A stretch of 64,000 nucleotides of DNA from JBBQWZ01 sp038210135 (GTDB lineage: Bacteria; Acidobacteriota; Terriglobia; Bryobacterales; Bryobacteraceae): NCBI GenBank assembly GCA_038210135.1, contig JBBQWZ010000031.1:1-64000 (forward strand). The letters run 5' to 3'. Below the pieces are notes generated by a model. It saw only the letters and a program-made list of their open reading frames with translations. It was not told where the DNA came from and did not search any database. The position numbers and the translations under genes were made by a program. This document shows, in pieces, positions 53,189-62,361 of the stretch (positions are counted from its first letter, which is position 1; each line of letters begins with the position of its first letter).

Positions 53189-54678
53189 CGCGATCCTGCC
53201 TCGGTCAACGGCGCGTCGGCCAGCACGCGATCCTGCTGCAGCGCGGCACTGTTCCGCAGCCAACGGCGAATTTGGATCGCCGCCACAAACACGTAAATCG
53301 GGCAGAAGAAATAAATCAGAATCTGTGAAACCACGCTCAAGCTCCAGCAGCTGAGCATCGCGACCCACAGGAACACATATTGCAGGCAGAACGCTGCGAA
53401 CGTCGATCGCGCCGAGTCAGACCAGCGCTCGCCCAACCGCAGCAGCGCGCCCAGCGCAACAAATCCCGCGACCACGCCAAGTCCGTGAAAATTTGCGAAC
53501 AGCTCGGCATCGAACGGCAGGATCTGATCCTGAATATCGTCCACGCCATAAATCGCGCGGTTGAACAGCAGCGGCCCGCTCGAATCGCGGAAGCCTTTCC
53601 CGAGAATCGGCACCGGCGACAGAGCGCTCGCGATCAGCGATTTGCCGAACAGTAGTTCCCTTCCCCACCCGACGACATCGTAGAACGTGCCGGTATACTG
53701 CGGCCCCACGACGTAGGCCTGCACTGTCTCCGAGGTCTCCCGCAGCATGGACGACATTTTGATTTCAGCATCGCTTCCGCCCAACATCAGGCTCGACCGA
53801 TAACTGCCGATCGCCATCAGCAACGGCATGGCGATCGCCAATGCCGTGACCATCGTCCACACCGGAATCCGCCGCACGCGTGCGCTGTACACGGCGGCCA
53901 TCGACACCAGCGGAAACACAAACGCCGCGCGATTGAAGCTGAACGTCATGTTGGCCAAGGTAATTCCCAACCCCGCTCCCAGCCCGATCAGCAGCGGCCG
54001 CCACGCGCGTTTTCCGGATTGGCTGCCATCCACCGATCGCGCCCACCACGCCACCAGCGCGAACGCCAGAAACGGCCGCAGCAGCGTACTCAGAAGTCCA
54101 AGCAGTGTTCCATCCAATTCCTGCTGGTTGGTCTCACCGGCCAGCGGCTCGGTGAAGAATGCGAGCAGCGCCGCCGGACTGCGGAACGTCGCCATGAATC
54201 CGATCAAACCCAGCCCGCCGAACAGCAACGCGAATCCGGGGCCAGGCGTTTTGGTCAGAATGGTTCTCCATGCGCCTCCCGGTTCCTGAAGTTGCCGGTT
54301 CGGAACCAGCGTCAGCCCCACCGCCAACGCCGCCGCTGAAACGGTGTCGATCAGCAGCGCGCTCTCGATCGACTGCCAAGGCGGCAACTGATGCAGCACG
54401 CGGCTTTCGGCACCCGTCGTCATGATCAAGACAGGCACCACCACCAGCCGAAGCAGCATCAGGAACAGCCCGATGTTCACCGGGCACAAATATTGATCCA
54501 CCCGAAACCGGCTCTTCGGCAGCAGCCACTGCATCGCCATCCACACGCCAGTCGAGACCAGCGACGAATACAGCCACCGCTCTTGCGGACTCAGAAACAT
54601 CGCCGCGAACACGAGCAACGGCAGCACCAGCGTCCAGCGCGGCCCGAGCGTTTTCATTGGCGGTTCAGCCTGCTGCAT
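53185..54678 (-). CDS. Polytopic membrane protein, putative polysaccharide polymerase (Wzy-like)
   Basis: A 497-residue protein with about ten hydrophobic segments (for example RWTLVLPLLVFAAMFLS and FAGLGLIGFMATF-like stretches). A larger loop between the helices (about 300-370, SYRSSLMLGGSDAEIKM) is typical of O-antigen polymerases. It lies after a flippase and before glycosyltransferases, the usual place of Wzy. Sequence of polymerases is poorly conserved, so the role rests on topology and context. Start is 54678 or 54657; both fit. Confidence 0.68.
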   Translation of the reverse strand: MQQAEPPMKTLGPRWTLVLPLLVFAAMFLSPQERWLYSSLVSTGVWMAMQWLLPKSRFRVDQYLCPVNIGLFLMLLRLVVVPVLIMTTGAESRVLHQLPPWQSIESALLIDTVSAAALAVGLTLVPNRQLQEPGGAWRTILTKTPGPGFALLFGGLGLIGFMATFRSPAALLAFFTEPLAGETNQQELDGTLLGLLSTLLRPFLAFALVAWWARSVDGSQSGKRAWRPLLIGLGAGLGITLANMTFSFNRAAFVFPLVSMAAVYSARVRRIPVWTMVTALAIAMPLLMAIGSYRSSLMLGGSDAEIKMSSMLRETSETVQAYVVGPQYTGTFYDVVGWGRELLFGKSLIASALSPVPILGKGFRDSSGPLLFNRAIYGVDDIQDQILPFDAELFANFHGLGVVAGFVALGALLRLGERWSDSARSTFAAFCLQYVFLWVAMLSCWSLSVVSQILIYFFCPIYVFVAAIQIRRWLRNSAALQQDRVLADAPLTEAGSR

Positions 54679-56038
54679 GCGCCCTGACCTTGGATTCTGA
54701 AACCCGCGGCGCTTTTGCGGGAGCGTCCAGAATCATCCACAAAAACAAACTCGCGCACGAATACGCGACCGCTAACGAGCCTGCCAAACCGACCGCATGC
54801 CAACGCGGCACGGCGAACCACGCGACCGCAAGGAACACGATCGCCAGCAGTAGATCGGCTCCCGTCCTTGACCAGGCGCGTCCGCTGCTCAGGATCGCGG
54901 CGCCCAATTGCGTATTCAAAATCGTCGGAACCGCGGAGAACGCGAGCAACGCAAGTACCGGCCAGCCTACGCGGAAAGACGCGCCGAACAGCGACATCAG
55001 CCACGGCGAAAGCAGCACGCAGAACAACGTCGCCGGCAAGGTCGCGATCATTCCAAATCCCAAGTTCCAATGCAGCGCGCTTCGGTATCCGCCGTGGTCT
55101 TCCGCCGCGCGCAAGCGCGACATCACCGGCACCGCAATGCGCGAAACCGCCAGCGGCACGAAGATCAGCAAATAGCGGAACCGGTCCGCCGCGCTGAATA
55201 AAGCCATCTCGCTAAATCCGCCCGGTTGTTGAACTAGTAAGACTCCACTCAGCCACGTGACCGGCGCGACGAGGACTCCAGAGACGTAAGCCGGCAGGCT
55301 GAACGAAAACAAGACATGCCGTTCCGAACTCGCACCCTTCAAAGACGTCCGAATGCCAAATCGCCGGCACTCCAAGCGCAACGCAATGGCGTTCAACACG
55401 CACGAAACCAGGAGCGAGACAGTCAGCCCGGCAATCGCTCCCGACGCTCCGTAGCGGTACGCGAGGAAAGTAGTGACTGGAATCGAAAGCAAGCCGCCCC
55501 ATGCGCTCAACCGCGCAATCCGCGAGAAGGCTTCGAGACCCGTCAATGCCCCCAACTGCACGGCTTCGATCACGCCCAACAACAGAAGTCCGGACGACGC
55601 GACCAGTTGCGTTTGCAAGCCGGGAGAAGCGAAACCCTTGGTTGCGAGCACCGGCGCAAGTAGAATCAGCGCCGCCATCATTAGCAATCCGGCGAGCGTC
55701 GCCGAGCAAAGCGATAGCGCGATCATTCTGCCCGCGCGCTCCGGACTGCGGTCGCGATATTCAGCGACGAATTTCGTCGTCGTTAGTGCGAGCCCAAGTC
55801 CAGCCAGCGGAGCGAACATTCCGACTGTGCTCTGGATCAGCGCCACTTGCCCAAACTCGTTTTGTCCGAGGACGCGCGCGCACACCGCGAGCGCAACCAG
55901 GTTCGAGCCGCGTGCCACCACCGCCGCCAGAAACGACCAGCCCGCGCTGGTGGTCATCTCGCGTTGGTCGCGCAGCGAACGACGCCACCCTGCCACGCGG
56001 CCCGATGCCCCAGTGTTCGATCCGCCAACTTCCAGCAT
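54665..56038 (-). CDS. Polysaccharide flippase (Wzx/MATE-like)
   Basis: A 457-residue membrane protein with about 12-14 hydrophobic segments, beginning MLEVGGSNTGASGRV. The pattern FGQVALIQSTVGMFAPLAGLGLALTTTKFVAEYR near residue 60-95 is typical of oligosaccharide flippases. It would move the undecaprenyl-linked repeat unit across the inner membrane. The ORF extension to 56197 overlaps the copolymerase; ATG 56038 sits 1 bp after its stop. Confidence 0.85.
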   Translation of the reverse strand: MLEVGGSNTGASGRVAGWRRSLRDQREMTTSAGWSFLAAVVARGSNLVALAVCARVLGQNEFGQVALIQSTVGMFAPLAGLGLALTTTKFVAEYRDRSPERAGRMIALSLCSATLAGLLMMAALILLAPVLATKGFASPGLQTQLVASSGLLLLGVIEAVQLGALTGLEAFSRIARLSAWGGLLSIPVTTFLAYRYGASGAIAGLTVSLLVSCVLNAIALRLECRRFGIRTSLKGASSERHVLFSFSLPAYVSGVLVAPVTWLSGVLLVQQPGGFSEMALFSAADRFRYLLIFVPLAVSRIAVPVMSRLRAAEDHGGYRSALHWNLGFGMIATLPATLFCVLLSPWLMSLFGASFRVGWPVLALLAFSAVPTILNTQLGAAILSSGRAWSRTGADLLLAIVFLAVAWFAVPRWHAVGLAGSLAVAYSCASLFLWMILDAPAKAPRVSESKVRAHAAG

Positions 56039-56039
56039 G

Positions 56040-58241
56040 TCAGGCGATGTGATTGAGAACCGTCCCCAGAACCACCGTGCCGTCTTCCTGCAGACGCGCG
56101 GCGACTGCCTGCGCGGAGTCGAGCGATTCGCCCGCGCGAACCACCAGCACGACGCCTTCGCCCATGCGTCCGAGGACGCGGGCGTCCGGACTCTCACTCA
56201 GCGCCGGCGTATCGATCAGCACCACGTCGTAGGCGCGGCGCATCTGTTCGATCATCATGCCCATGCCCTCGGCGTACAGCATGTCGAGCGCGGACCGGTC
56301 CGCCGATCCCGTCATTACCAGATCGACGCCCTGTATCGGAGTCGGATGCGTGACGTACGGCAGCAAGTCCGAATTCTCACCATGTTCTTCGAGCAGGTCG
56401 AGCAGCCCGCAGTCATTTGAATGATGGAAGACTTTTTGCAACCGGCAATCGGTAGAGGCGTCCACCAGCAACACGGTCTGTTTGGTTTGCGCGATCGCCG
56501 CCGCCAGGTTGACGATCAACGCGGTCTTGCCCTCGCCCTTCGAGGCGCTGGTCACCACGATCACCTGCGGAGACCGCCCCGCCTCTTGCGAAAACAGAAT
56601 CGAAGTCAGCACCGCGCGATAGGACGCAGCCGCCGGACCGGACCGGTTGTTCCAGGTCTCGAGCGCCACCCCTTCGAGCGGATCCGTTTTGCCGGATAAC
56701 CGCGTCAGCGCGGATTCGGAGATCGCGGTCAGCGCGACAGGCCGAACAGGAGGTACCGAACCCAGTTCCGCCAGGTTCAACCGCAACGCCAGGTCGCCCG
56801 GCTGCGTCACCTGCCGGTCGGACCGGTCCCGTGCCATTCCTAAAACCAAACCGAGCAGCAGGCCGGCAGTCGCTCCCCAGGCCAAATTCAAAATCGCATT
56901 CGGACTGAACGGACGCGACGGTGGATTCGCGCCATCGACCAGGCGCGCCGTACTCGCGTGCAAAGCGGACGCGACCTTCGCTTCCGCGCTCCGTTGCAGC
57001 ATCGTTTTGTAAATCTCGCGGCTGGTATCGGCCTCGCGTTTGAGAATGCCGTATTGGATCGCGATGCCGGCTTGCTGGGTCACCTGTCCGACCTGATTCC
57101 GGTAGCCTTCCTGCAGCAGACCTTCGCGCCGGACCGCGTCGTCGTAGTCGTTGCGGATCCCTTGGAGCACCGTCTTGCTTTCGTTGCGAAGCGATGTTTC
57201 GAGACTCGCGATCTGCGAATCCAAACGCTTCACGCCGGCAAAGTCAGGCGTGTACACCGTCATCAGGTCCGCCCGTTGACGCCGCAAATCCGCCACTTTC
57301 GCCTGGTGATCCCGCAAGGCGTTGCCCACCGGGACTTCAATCGCTTCGAGAGGCGAGTTCGCGGCGGTCTCCATCCGCGCCTGCTTCATCATGCGATTTT
57401 CCTGGGCTTTCGAGAGACTCTCCTGAATCTGCCTCAGCTTCTCTTCGTCCGGCCGATGATCCTCAGTTGTTACCAACAGACCCGTCTCGCGCGCGTACTC
57501 CTGCAGCCGCTTCTCTGAATCGGCGAGCGTGCCGCGCATTTCGGCCAGCTGCTTTTCGAGCCACACGCTGGTGCTGCGCGACGCTTCGACGCGCGATTCG
57601 ACACTCTGGTCAATGTATTCCTGCGCGATCCGGTTCACGAACGCGGCCGCATAAACAGGATCTGGACTCTCGTACACCAAATCCACGATGTGGCTCTGCC
57701 GCGTATTGCGCACCTGCAATTGCTGGTGCGCGGCCTCGATCGACGCATCGGAGCCCGGCTCGACCGCCGTTCGCGGACCACGGAATCGGGCCATCACGGA
57801 TCGCAGTCCCGTTGGCGGCGGAACCTTCTCCGCCGGCAGTTGCTTGAGTACCTTGCCGATCAGGCTGTTGCTTTCGAGAATCCGGATCTGCGTGGCCACG
57901 TCCGGCGTGCCGGAATTCGAGGTCATCGACGAAACCTGCGAAACCTCGCGCAGGTTCAGGAAGTTCTCATTGAGGTTCTGAATCTCAATTGCCGCCGTCG
58001 CACGATACGCCGGCCGTGCACTGATCGTGGCTAGATACGCCGCCAAAAATCCCAATGCCAGCGAGCACAACAGCAGCCGGTAATTCCGCCGCGCAAACGA
58101 CCACAAGTCCAGCCACACCGAATCCTCAGCGAGCAGCGGCTTCACGGCGCGCGTCGGGATCACAGCCGGACGCGCTACCGATTCGCTCGGGCGGGTCTGG
58201 ATCGCGTTTCCTGAAGCGGTCAACAATTTAGTGGGTGGCAC
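56040..58241 (-). CDS. Fused Wzz/GumC-type copolymerase and Wzc-like kinase domain
   Basis: A 733-residue inner-membrane protein. A Wzz domain with TM1 near residues 54-73 is followed by a long coiled coil (about 215-430), TM2 near 455-475 and a cytoplasmic P-loop domain: Walker A SASKGEGKT (Lys572), Walker A' VLLVDASTD, and Walker B VVLIDTPAL. This fusion controls chain length. The C-terminus ends VVLGTVLNHIA and has no tyrosine cluster as found in BY-kinases. It follows the Wza-like gene by 7 bp. Confidence 0.88.
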   Translation of the reverse strand: MPPTKLLTASGNAIQTRPSESVARPAVIPTRAVKPLLAEDSVWLDLWSFARRNYRLLLCSLALGFLAAYLATISARPAYRATAAIEIQNLNENFLNLREVSQVSSMTSNSGTPDVATQIRILESNSLIGKVLKQLPAEKVPPPTGLRSVMARFRGPRTAVEPGSDASIEAAHQQLQVRNTRQSHIVDLVYESPDPVYAAAFVNRIAQEYIDQSVESRVEASRSTSVWLEKQLAEMRGTLADSEKRLQEYARETGLLVTTEDHRPDEEKLRQIQESLSKAQENRMMKQARMETAANSPLEAIEVPVGNALRDHQAKVADLRRQRADLMTVYTPDFAGVKRLDSQIASLETSLRNESKTVLQGIRNDYDDAVRREGLLQEGYRNQVGQVTQQAGIAIQYGILKREADTSREIYKTMLQRSAEAKVASALHASTARLVDGANPPSRPFSPNAILNLAWGATAGLLLGLVLGMARDRSDRQVTQPGDLALRLNLAELGSVPPVRPVALTAISESALTRLSGKTDPLEGVALETWNNRSGPAAASYRAVLTSILFSQEAGRSPQVIVVTSASKGEGKTALIVNLAAAIAQTKQTVLLVDASTDCRLQKVFHHSNDCGLLDLLEEHGENSDLLPYVTHPTPIQGVDLVMTGSADRSALDMLYAEGMGMMIEQMRRAYDVVLIDTPALSESPDARVLGRMGEGVVLVVRAGESLDSAQAVAARLQEDGTVVLGTVLNHIA

Positions 58242-58248
58242 GAATCTC

Positions 58249-59187
58249 TTACCTGCCCCAAATTACAATTCCGGTCGCCATCTGGATGGCGACTTCGAGC
58301 GCGCGCATGCCGGCGTTCTTGGCCGCGCTGTTGGGAATCACCAGGACGTCGTTCGGCCGCAGTGGCTGATCGGGTTGCTTGTTCTGCAGGATCATGCGCA
58401 CATCCACCTGGACCTCAGTGGCGGGTCCGTTCGCCGACGCTCTCAGGATCCGCGCGTTCTGCGGAGCCGCCGTCGGCACCATGCCTTCCGCCAGGGCGAT
58501 GGCCTGCAGAACGCTAATCGATTCCTTTTCCGCCAGTGGGAAGCCGCCCGGCTTGCGGACGCTGCCCATGATGTAGATCACCGACGCGCGCGGGATCGAG
58601 ATGATGTCGCGCGGCCGGATCGCGATGTTCTCTTCCGGACTGGTCGCTTCGAGCAGCGACTTCACGCCGACTTCGGCCGTCGTGAACTGGCCAGTCGAGT
58701 CTTCCTTCGCGTTTGCGAGCGGAATGCGGCCGGCCGCTTTCGACCGGGTGATCTTGATCACGTTGCCCGCTTCGGGCTTCAGGCCTTCGGCGAGGGCCAG
58801 AACCTCCACCAGGTTCTTGCCGCCTTTGAGCTGGTGAACGCCCGGCTTGTTGACCGCGCCAAGAATCGAAACCGGTTGCGAGCCATACTCCGTGACCTCA
58901 ACCGTTACACGAGGTTCGCGCACGATTCTGCTGAGGTTCTTCTCGATTTCGCGTGCCAGTTCAAGTGTCGTCAAACCTTCGGCTTGCAACCGGCCTGCGT
59001 GCTGGAGTTCGATCGTGCCATCCAACTCCACCAAACCCGGGCGGATTTCGATTTCCTTCAAATCGCGGACGTTCACGTTCACGCGGTCCCCAGGTCCAAG
59101 CAGGTAGGTAGCGCCGGCGTCCATGGAAGACGCGGCGAAAAGCAGCGCTCCGACGACGATAAAGATATGATTTAGAAAGGTTTTCAT
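58249..59187 (-). CDS. Polysaccharide export protein with SLBB domains (Wza-like)
   Basis: A 312-residue periplasmic/outer-membrane exporter subunit. A signal sequence (FLNHIFIVVGALLFAASS) precedes the export domain (LLGPGDRVNVNVRDLKEIEI) and two SLBB-like repeats (VSILGAVNKPGVHQLKGG and IYIMGSVRKPGGFPLAEKE). There is no lipobox cysteine, so it is not a typical lipoprotein. Its start overlaps the NusG-like stop as ATGA. Confidence 0.9.
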   Translation of the reverse strand: MKTFLNHIFIVVGALLFAASSMDAGATYLLGPGDRVNVNVRDLKEIEIRPGLVELDGTIELQHAGRLQAEGLTTLELAREIEKNLSRIVREPRVTVEVTEYGSQPVSILGAVNKPGVHQLKGGKNLVEVLALAEGLKPEAGNVIKITRSKAAGRIPLANAKEDSTGQFTTAEVGVKSLLEATSPEENIAIRPRDIISIPRASVIYIMGSVRKPGGFPLAEKESISVLQAIALAEGMVPTAAPQNARILRASANGPATEVQVDVRMILQNKQPDQPLRPNDVLVIPNSAAKNAGMRALEVAIQMATGIVIWGR

Positions 59188-59726
59188 CCTGCGACTGCCA
59201 AACGGAGGGAGCTTGCGGCCAGCGGTTCGACCAATGCCTCGTCGATTTCGACGGAAACCGAACGGTGCAGAATGGTAACCGAGACCGCCAGGCGAAACTG
59301 ACTTCGGACCTGCAGCAGCCTGCCCTCGGTCCCAGCCAGCGGCCCGTGCGTTACGCGCACCGGAGAGCCGACTTCGAGCGAGGCCGAGCGCCGGACTTCG
59401 ATGCCCGAAGCGACCAGCTTCCGCAGCGCCGCGATTTCTCCATCGTCCACGGCACAGCTTTGGTTGCCGAAACTTACGATCGATGCCACGCCGTGGACGT
59501 CCTCGACCGTGCGACGGCCGGCGAAGTCAAACCGGCCAAAAATATAACCCGGAAACAGAGGCATCTCGATCACGCGAATGCGGTCCGCCCAGACGCGGCG
59601 TTCGAAGGCGACTCCGCCGAAGACCTCGATTCCTTTCGCGGCCAAGCCAGCCACAGCGATCTTCTCGCTCCGTGATTTGACTCGGATGGCGTACCAACGT
59701 TCATTCCCCAACATATCGATTTGCAT
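59184..59726 (-). CDS. NusG/RfaH-like specialised transcription antiterminator
   Basis: A 180-residue protein with an N-terminal NGN domain (RWYAIRVKSRSEKIAVAGL, FPGYIFGRFD) and a C-terminal KOW domain (VGSPVRVTHGPLAGTEGRLL). It resembles the UpxY/LoaP/RfaH group, not the general NusG. As first gene of a 16-gene, roughly 19.6-kb operon it should help polymerase read through to the end. Start: ATG 59726; a second Met (59714) is possible. The gene-free stretch behind it is a candidate recruitment site. Confidence 0.85.
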   Translation of the reverse strand: MQIDMLGNERWYAIRVKSRSEKIAVAGLAAKGIEVFGGVAFERRVWADRIRVIEMPLFPGYIFGRFDFAGRRTVEDVHGVASIVSFGNQSCAVDDGEIAALRKLVASGIEVRRSASLEVGSPVRVTHGPLAGTEGRLLQVRSQFRLAVSVTILHRSVSVEIDEALVEPLAASSLRLAVAG

Positions 59727-59835
59727 ACAACCAGATAGGCTCCCGCCCTTTCAGTCCAGGTAAGTGCTTAACCTTAAGGGTGCCGGTTTGAAGATTATCC
59801 TCGTCGGGATAGGACCCTGTCAATACCAGAGAGTG

Positions 59836-59865
59836 GCAAACCGTCCTAGTACTAGTAGTGTTTGC
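59836..59865. repeat. Nested inverted repeats
   Basis: GCAAAC (59836-59841) and GTTTGC (59860-59865) form an inverted repeat around an 18-bp centre that holds the perfect palindrome CTAGTACTAG (59846-59855). A regulator site or a hairpin in the leader are both possible. Confidence 0.6.
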
Positions 59866-59976
59866 AATAGGTTACTGATGAACATAGTAGCGAGTGACAT
59901 TTCCAAACCGGCTTACGCATACGACTTGTAGTACACAACGTCATAACCGGTAGTAGGCCTGCTAGCGAAGGTAGTA
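59847..59976 (+). repeat. Six TAGTA motifs in 130 bp upstream of the EPS operon
   Basis: TAGTA starts at 59847, 59853, 59885, 59929, 59951 and 59972. Spacings of 32, 44, 22 and 21 bp are near whole turns of the helix. Two copies are preceded by GG (GGTAGTA). By chance about 0.1 copy per strand is expected in 130 bp. Function unknown. Confidence 0.6.
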
Positions 59977-60081
59977 CTTTAATAGCAATGGCCGATGCCT
60001 AACATCCAGCGGCGATGCGAGGGTAAAAGAAAGCCTGAGAGCGCGGCAATCGCCGGCGGATCTAAGACGGGAGGCCTGGGT

Positions 60082-60651
60082 ATGGATAAGAGCGGACTGA
60101 AAGAGCTGTTCGTGGAACACATTCGGTATCTTTACGACGCCGAGCAGCAGTTGGTGGTGGCTTTGCCGAAGATGGCGGAGGCGGCGGATTCAGAGGAGCT
60201 GGCCGCCGCGATCCGCCAACTTTTAGAGGAGACGAGGACGCAGCTGAGCCGGTTGGAAGAGGTTTTTCGCATCACACAATCGTCCGTTAAAGGCTTCTTG
60301 TGTAATGGGATGAAGGGATTGCTGCAAGATCACGATGAAGGAATCGGAGCTTATAGGGCGGGTCCGCTGCGCGACTTGGCAATGATCGCTAGCGCGGCAA
60401 AGGCCGGGCATTATCAGGTGGCGGCGTATGGTTGCGCGGTGGCAATGGCGGAGCGGCTGGAGATGGAGGACGTTGTCGATCTGGTGAAGCGATCCGAGGA
60501 AGAAGAGTCAGCGGCGAATGGCGCGTTGACGGAGATCGCCAAGCGGATTCTGGCGCGAGCGGGCGACGACGTCGAGCAGGGTCCGGATGAGGGCGGCGAC
60601 GACGAGGATGGCGGATTCGGCGACATCCCTGCCCCGGTTCAGGCTTCCTAA
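60082..60651 (+). CDS. DUF892 (YciE/YciF-like) ferritin-fold protein
   Basis: A 189-residue helical protein beginning MDKSGLKELFVEHIRYLYDAEQQLV, typical of DUF892. CNGMKGLLQDHDEG near residue 75 and SAAKAGHYQVAAYG near 105 are family elements of the ferritin-like four-helix bundle; relatives act in stress response and some oxidise iron. It carries an extra acidic C-tail (about 160-185, DDVEQGPDEGGDDEDGG). The ATG at 60082 has GGGAGG 8 bases upstream; the ORF extension to 59995 is in the gene-free stretch. Confidence 0.85.
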   Translation: MDKSGLKELFVEHIRYLYDAEQQLVVALPKMAEAADSEELAAAIRQLLEETRTQLSRLEEVFRITQSSVKGFLCNGMKGLLQDHDEGIGAYRAGPLRDLAMIASAAKAGHYQVAAYGCAVAMAERLEMEDVVDLVKRSEEEESAANGALTEIAKRILARAGDDVEQGPDEGGDDEDGGFGDIPAPVQAS

Positions 60652-60792
60652 GAGGATTGGCGCACCTGCGGCTCGCGATTTTCGGGAGGCGGCAACGTGG
60701 AGCGGCGCACTGGATGGGAAAAGGAGGTAAGGCTTAAAGCCTGACCCGTTTGCAGCCGATAGCTCCCAAGTAGGTGTCTTTTCAGCGATACC

Positions 60793-62361
60793 GTGGCCGC
60801 TCCCATCACAACAGTGCCCGCCTCATTACACCCAGACCTTCGGGTGCGGGTGGCGGATTGCGCGCCGGCCCAGGGCGTCGCCGGAGCAGGACATTCGCTG
60901 CTCCGCGAGCGGGTGTGTGCGCGAACCCTACGCTGGATCGCCGCAGCGGTGGCCTTAGGTCTGGCAGGCCACTTGGTGGTCCTACTATGGGCCCAGCATG
61001 ATTTCACGCCGGTGGAAGCGCTGGTTGCGCTGCATTCGAACATGTTTGCGGAGGGCGAAGGACTATATTGGGGCGTCAATCGCCACCCCTACACGATTTC
61101 CCCCTATGGGCCGATCTTTTACGCCGTCTCCGGCTGGCTACAGCATTGTGGGGTACCCGCGTACCAGAGCGGCAGGGTGCTTTCCTTTGCTGCGCTTCTC
61201 GCCAGCCTTTATTTCTGCTGGCGGATCCTGGGACATCTGACGGGCAACCGCTTCGCGCGGATCTCCGGTGTGATTCTAGCGGCATCCACGGCAAACGTTC
61301 TTTTTTGGGGAACGGTCGGCCAGACGGACCTGCTCGCGTGTTGTTTCTCGCTTGCCGCTTTTGATGCTTACCTGCGTTCGCGCGGCGGCGGCGAGGCAAA
61401 GCATCTTGTGCTGTCTGGGTTCCTGGTGGTACTGGCGGTGTTTACGAAACAGACATTTTTGGCCGCGGGCGGGGCGGTCGCGATCGGGCTGCTGTGGGAG
61501 GACAGGAAGCGGGCGGCCTGGTGGATTCCGGCGATGACGGCCGTAGGGGCTGGAATTGCGTTTGCCTTGAACGCCGTAACACACGGCGGCTATTTCGAGG
61601 ACGCGGTCTGGGCCAACATCAATCCGTTCGCCTGGTACAAGCTGACTCAGCACATACAGTACCTGATCCTGAGTGGCGCGGGAGTCATCGTAACGGCTCT
61701 TGCCGGCGCGTGGCGGATGTCACGCCGAACGGCTCCGCTGTACATCTATGCGGGGTTGGCAACGGGCATCTGGCTGGCGACCGCGCCCAAGATCGGTTCC
61801 GATCTGAACTATCAGGTGGAGATGTCGGTGGCGCTGGCCATGTGCGCCGCCGTTGGGCTCGACCGGCTGGAATTTTTTTCCGTCCTCTTTTCGGCGCGGC
61901 GGCAATGGATCACGCTGCTGCAGATACCCCTGCTGCTGCATGTCGGGCTGAACCTGCTGCTGACGGCGCGAGTGGTGGCCGAACGCGCGCTGATGGAGCC
62001 GTACAAGCGGGCGGAAACCGAGACGCTGCGGCCCTTCGTCGAACGGCCAGGCCGATTGTTCTCGACGCACTACGATTCGCTGGTTCGCTATCGGGGGCGC
62101 ATCGAAGTGGAGCCTTTGATCTATGGGCTATTGGTGCGCGCCGGCGTCACCGATCCGGCGCCGGTGACACGCGATTTCACGACGCGCCAGTTTGCGACCG
62201 TCATCCTCGCCGAGAACGTGTTCGCGCCGGGGCAAGGAGACGAAGATGCGGAAATGGCGCACTTGCCAGACCCGCTGATCGAAGCCATCCGCAACAACTA
62301 TAAGGTGGTCCGTCAGGTGGACGGCCCCAACACGGTGTACATCTATGAGCCCCGCAACTGA
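60793..62361 (+). CDS. Multi-span membrane glycosyltransferase (GT39/87-like)
   Basis: A 522-residue protein with about 10 hydrophobic segments, starting near residue 47. HDFTPVEALVALHSNMF near residue 70 and HPYTISPYGPIFY near 97 are in the first periplasmic loop, where such enzymes carry the catalytic acid. It would transfer a sugar from a polyprenyl carrier. The start is an assumed GTG at 60793 without a good ribosome site. Its stop overlaps the methyltransferase start by 17 bp. Confidence 0.75.
   Translation: MAAPITTVPASLHPDLRVRVADCAPAQGVAGAGHSLLRERVCARTLRWIAAAVALGLAGHLVVLLWAQHDFTPVEALVALHSNMFAEGEGLYWGVNRHPYTISPYGPIFYAVSGWLQHCGVPAYQSGRVLSFAALLASLYFCWRILGHLTGNRFARISGVILAASTANVLFWGTVGQTDLLACCFSLAAFDAYLRSRGGGEAKHLVLSGFLVVLAVFTKQTFLAAGGAVAIGLLWEDRKRAAWWIPAMTAVGAGIAFALNAVTHGGYFEDAVWANINPFAWYKLTQHIQYLILSGAGVIVTALAGAWRMSRRTAPLYIYAGLATGIWLATAPKIGSDLNYQVEMSVALAMCAAVGLDRLEFFSVLFSARRQWITLLQIPLLLHVGLNLLLTARVVAERALMEPYKRAETETLRPFVERPGRLFSTHYDSLVRYRGRIEVEPLIYGLLVRAGVTDPAPVTRDFTTRQFATVILAENVFAPGQGDEDAEMAHLPDPLIEAIRNNYKVVRQVDGPNTVYIYEPRN

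Larger units (their letters stand above)
59727..60081. other. Gene-free stretch between the EPS operon and the DUF892 gene
   Basis: No ORF with coding character is visible in these 355 bp. The stretch holds promoters for the divergent nusG-like gene and the DUF892 gene, the palindromes TAAGTGCTTA (59761-59770) and CCTTAAGG (59772-59779), an inverted repeat CCGGTTT/AAACCGG (59783-59789, 59905-59911), and the TAGTA repeats listed separately. It is visibly less GC-rich than its neighbours. Confidence 0.7.

Noticed and set aside
60730..60742. Palindrome AGGCTTAAAGCCT before the membrane glycosyltransferase
   Set aside because: The arms leave a one-base loop and there is no T-run, so it is not a plausible terminator.
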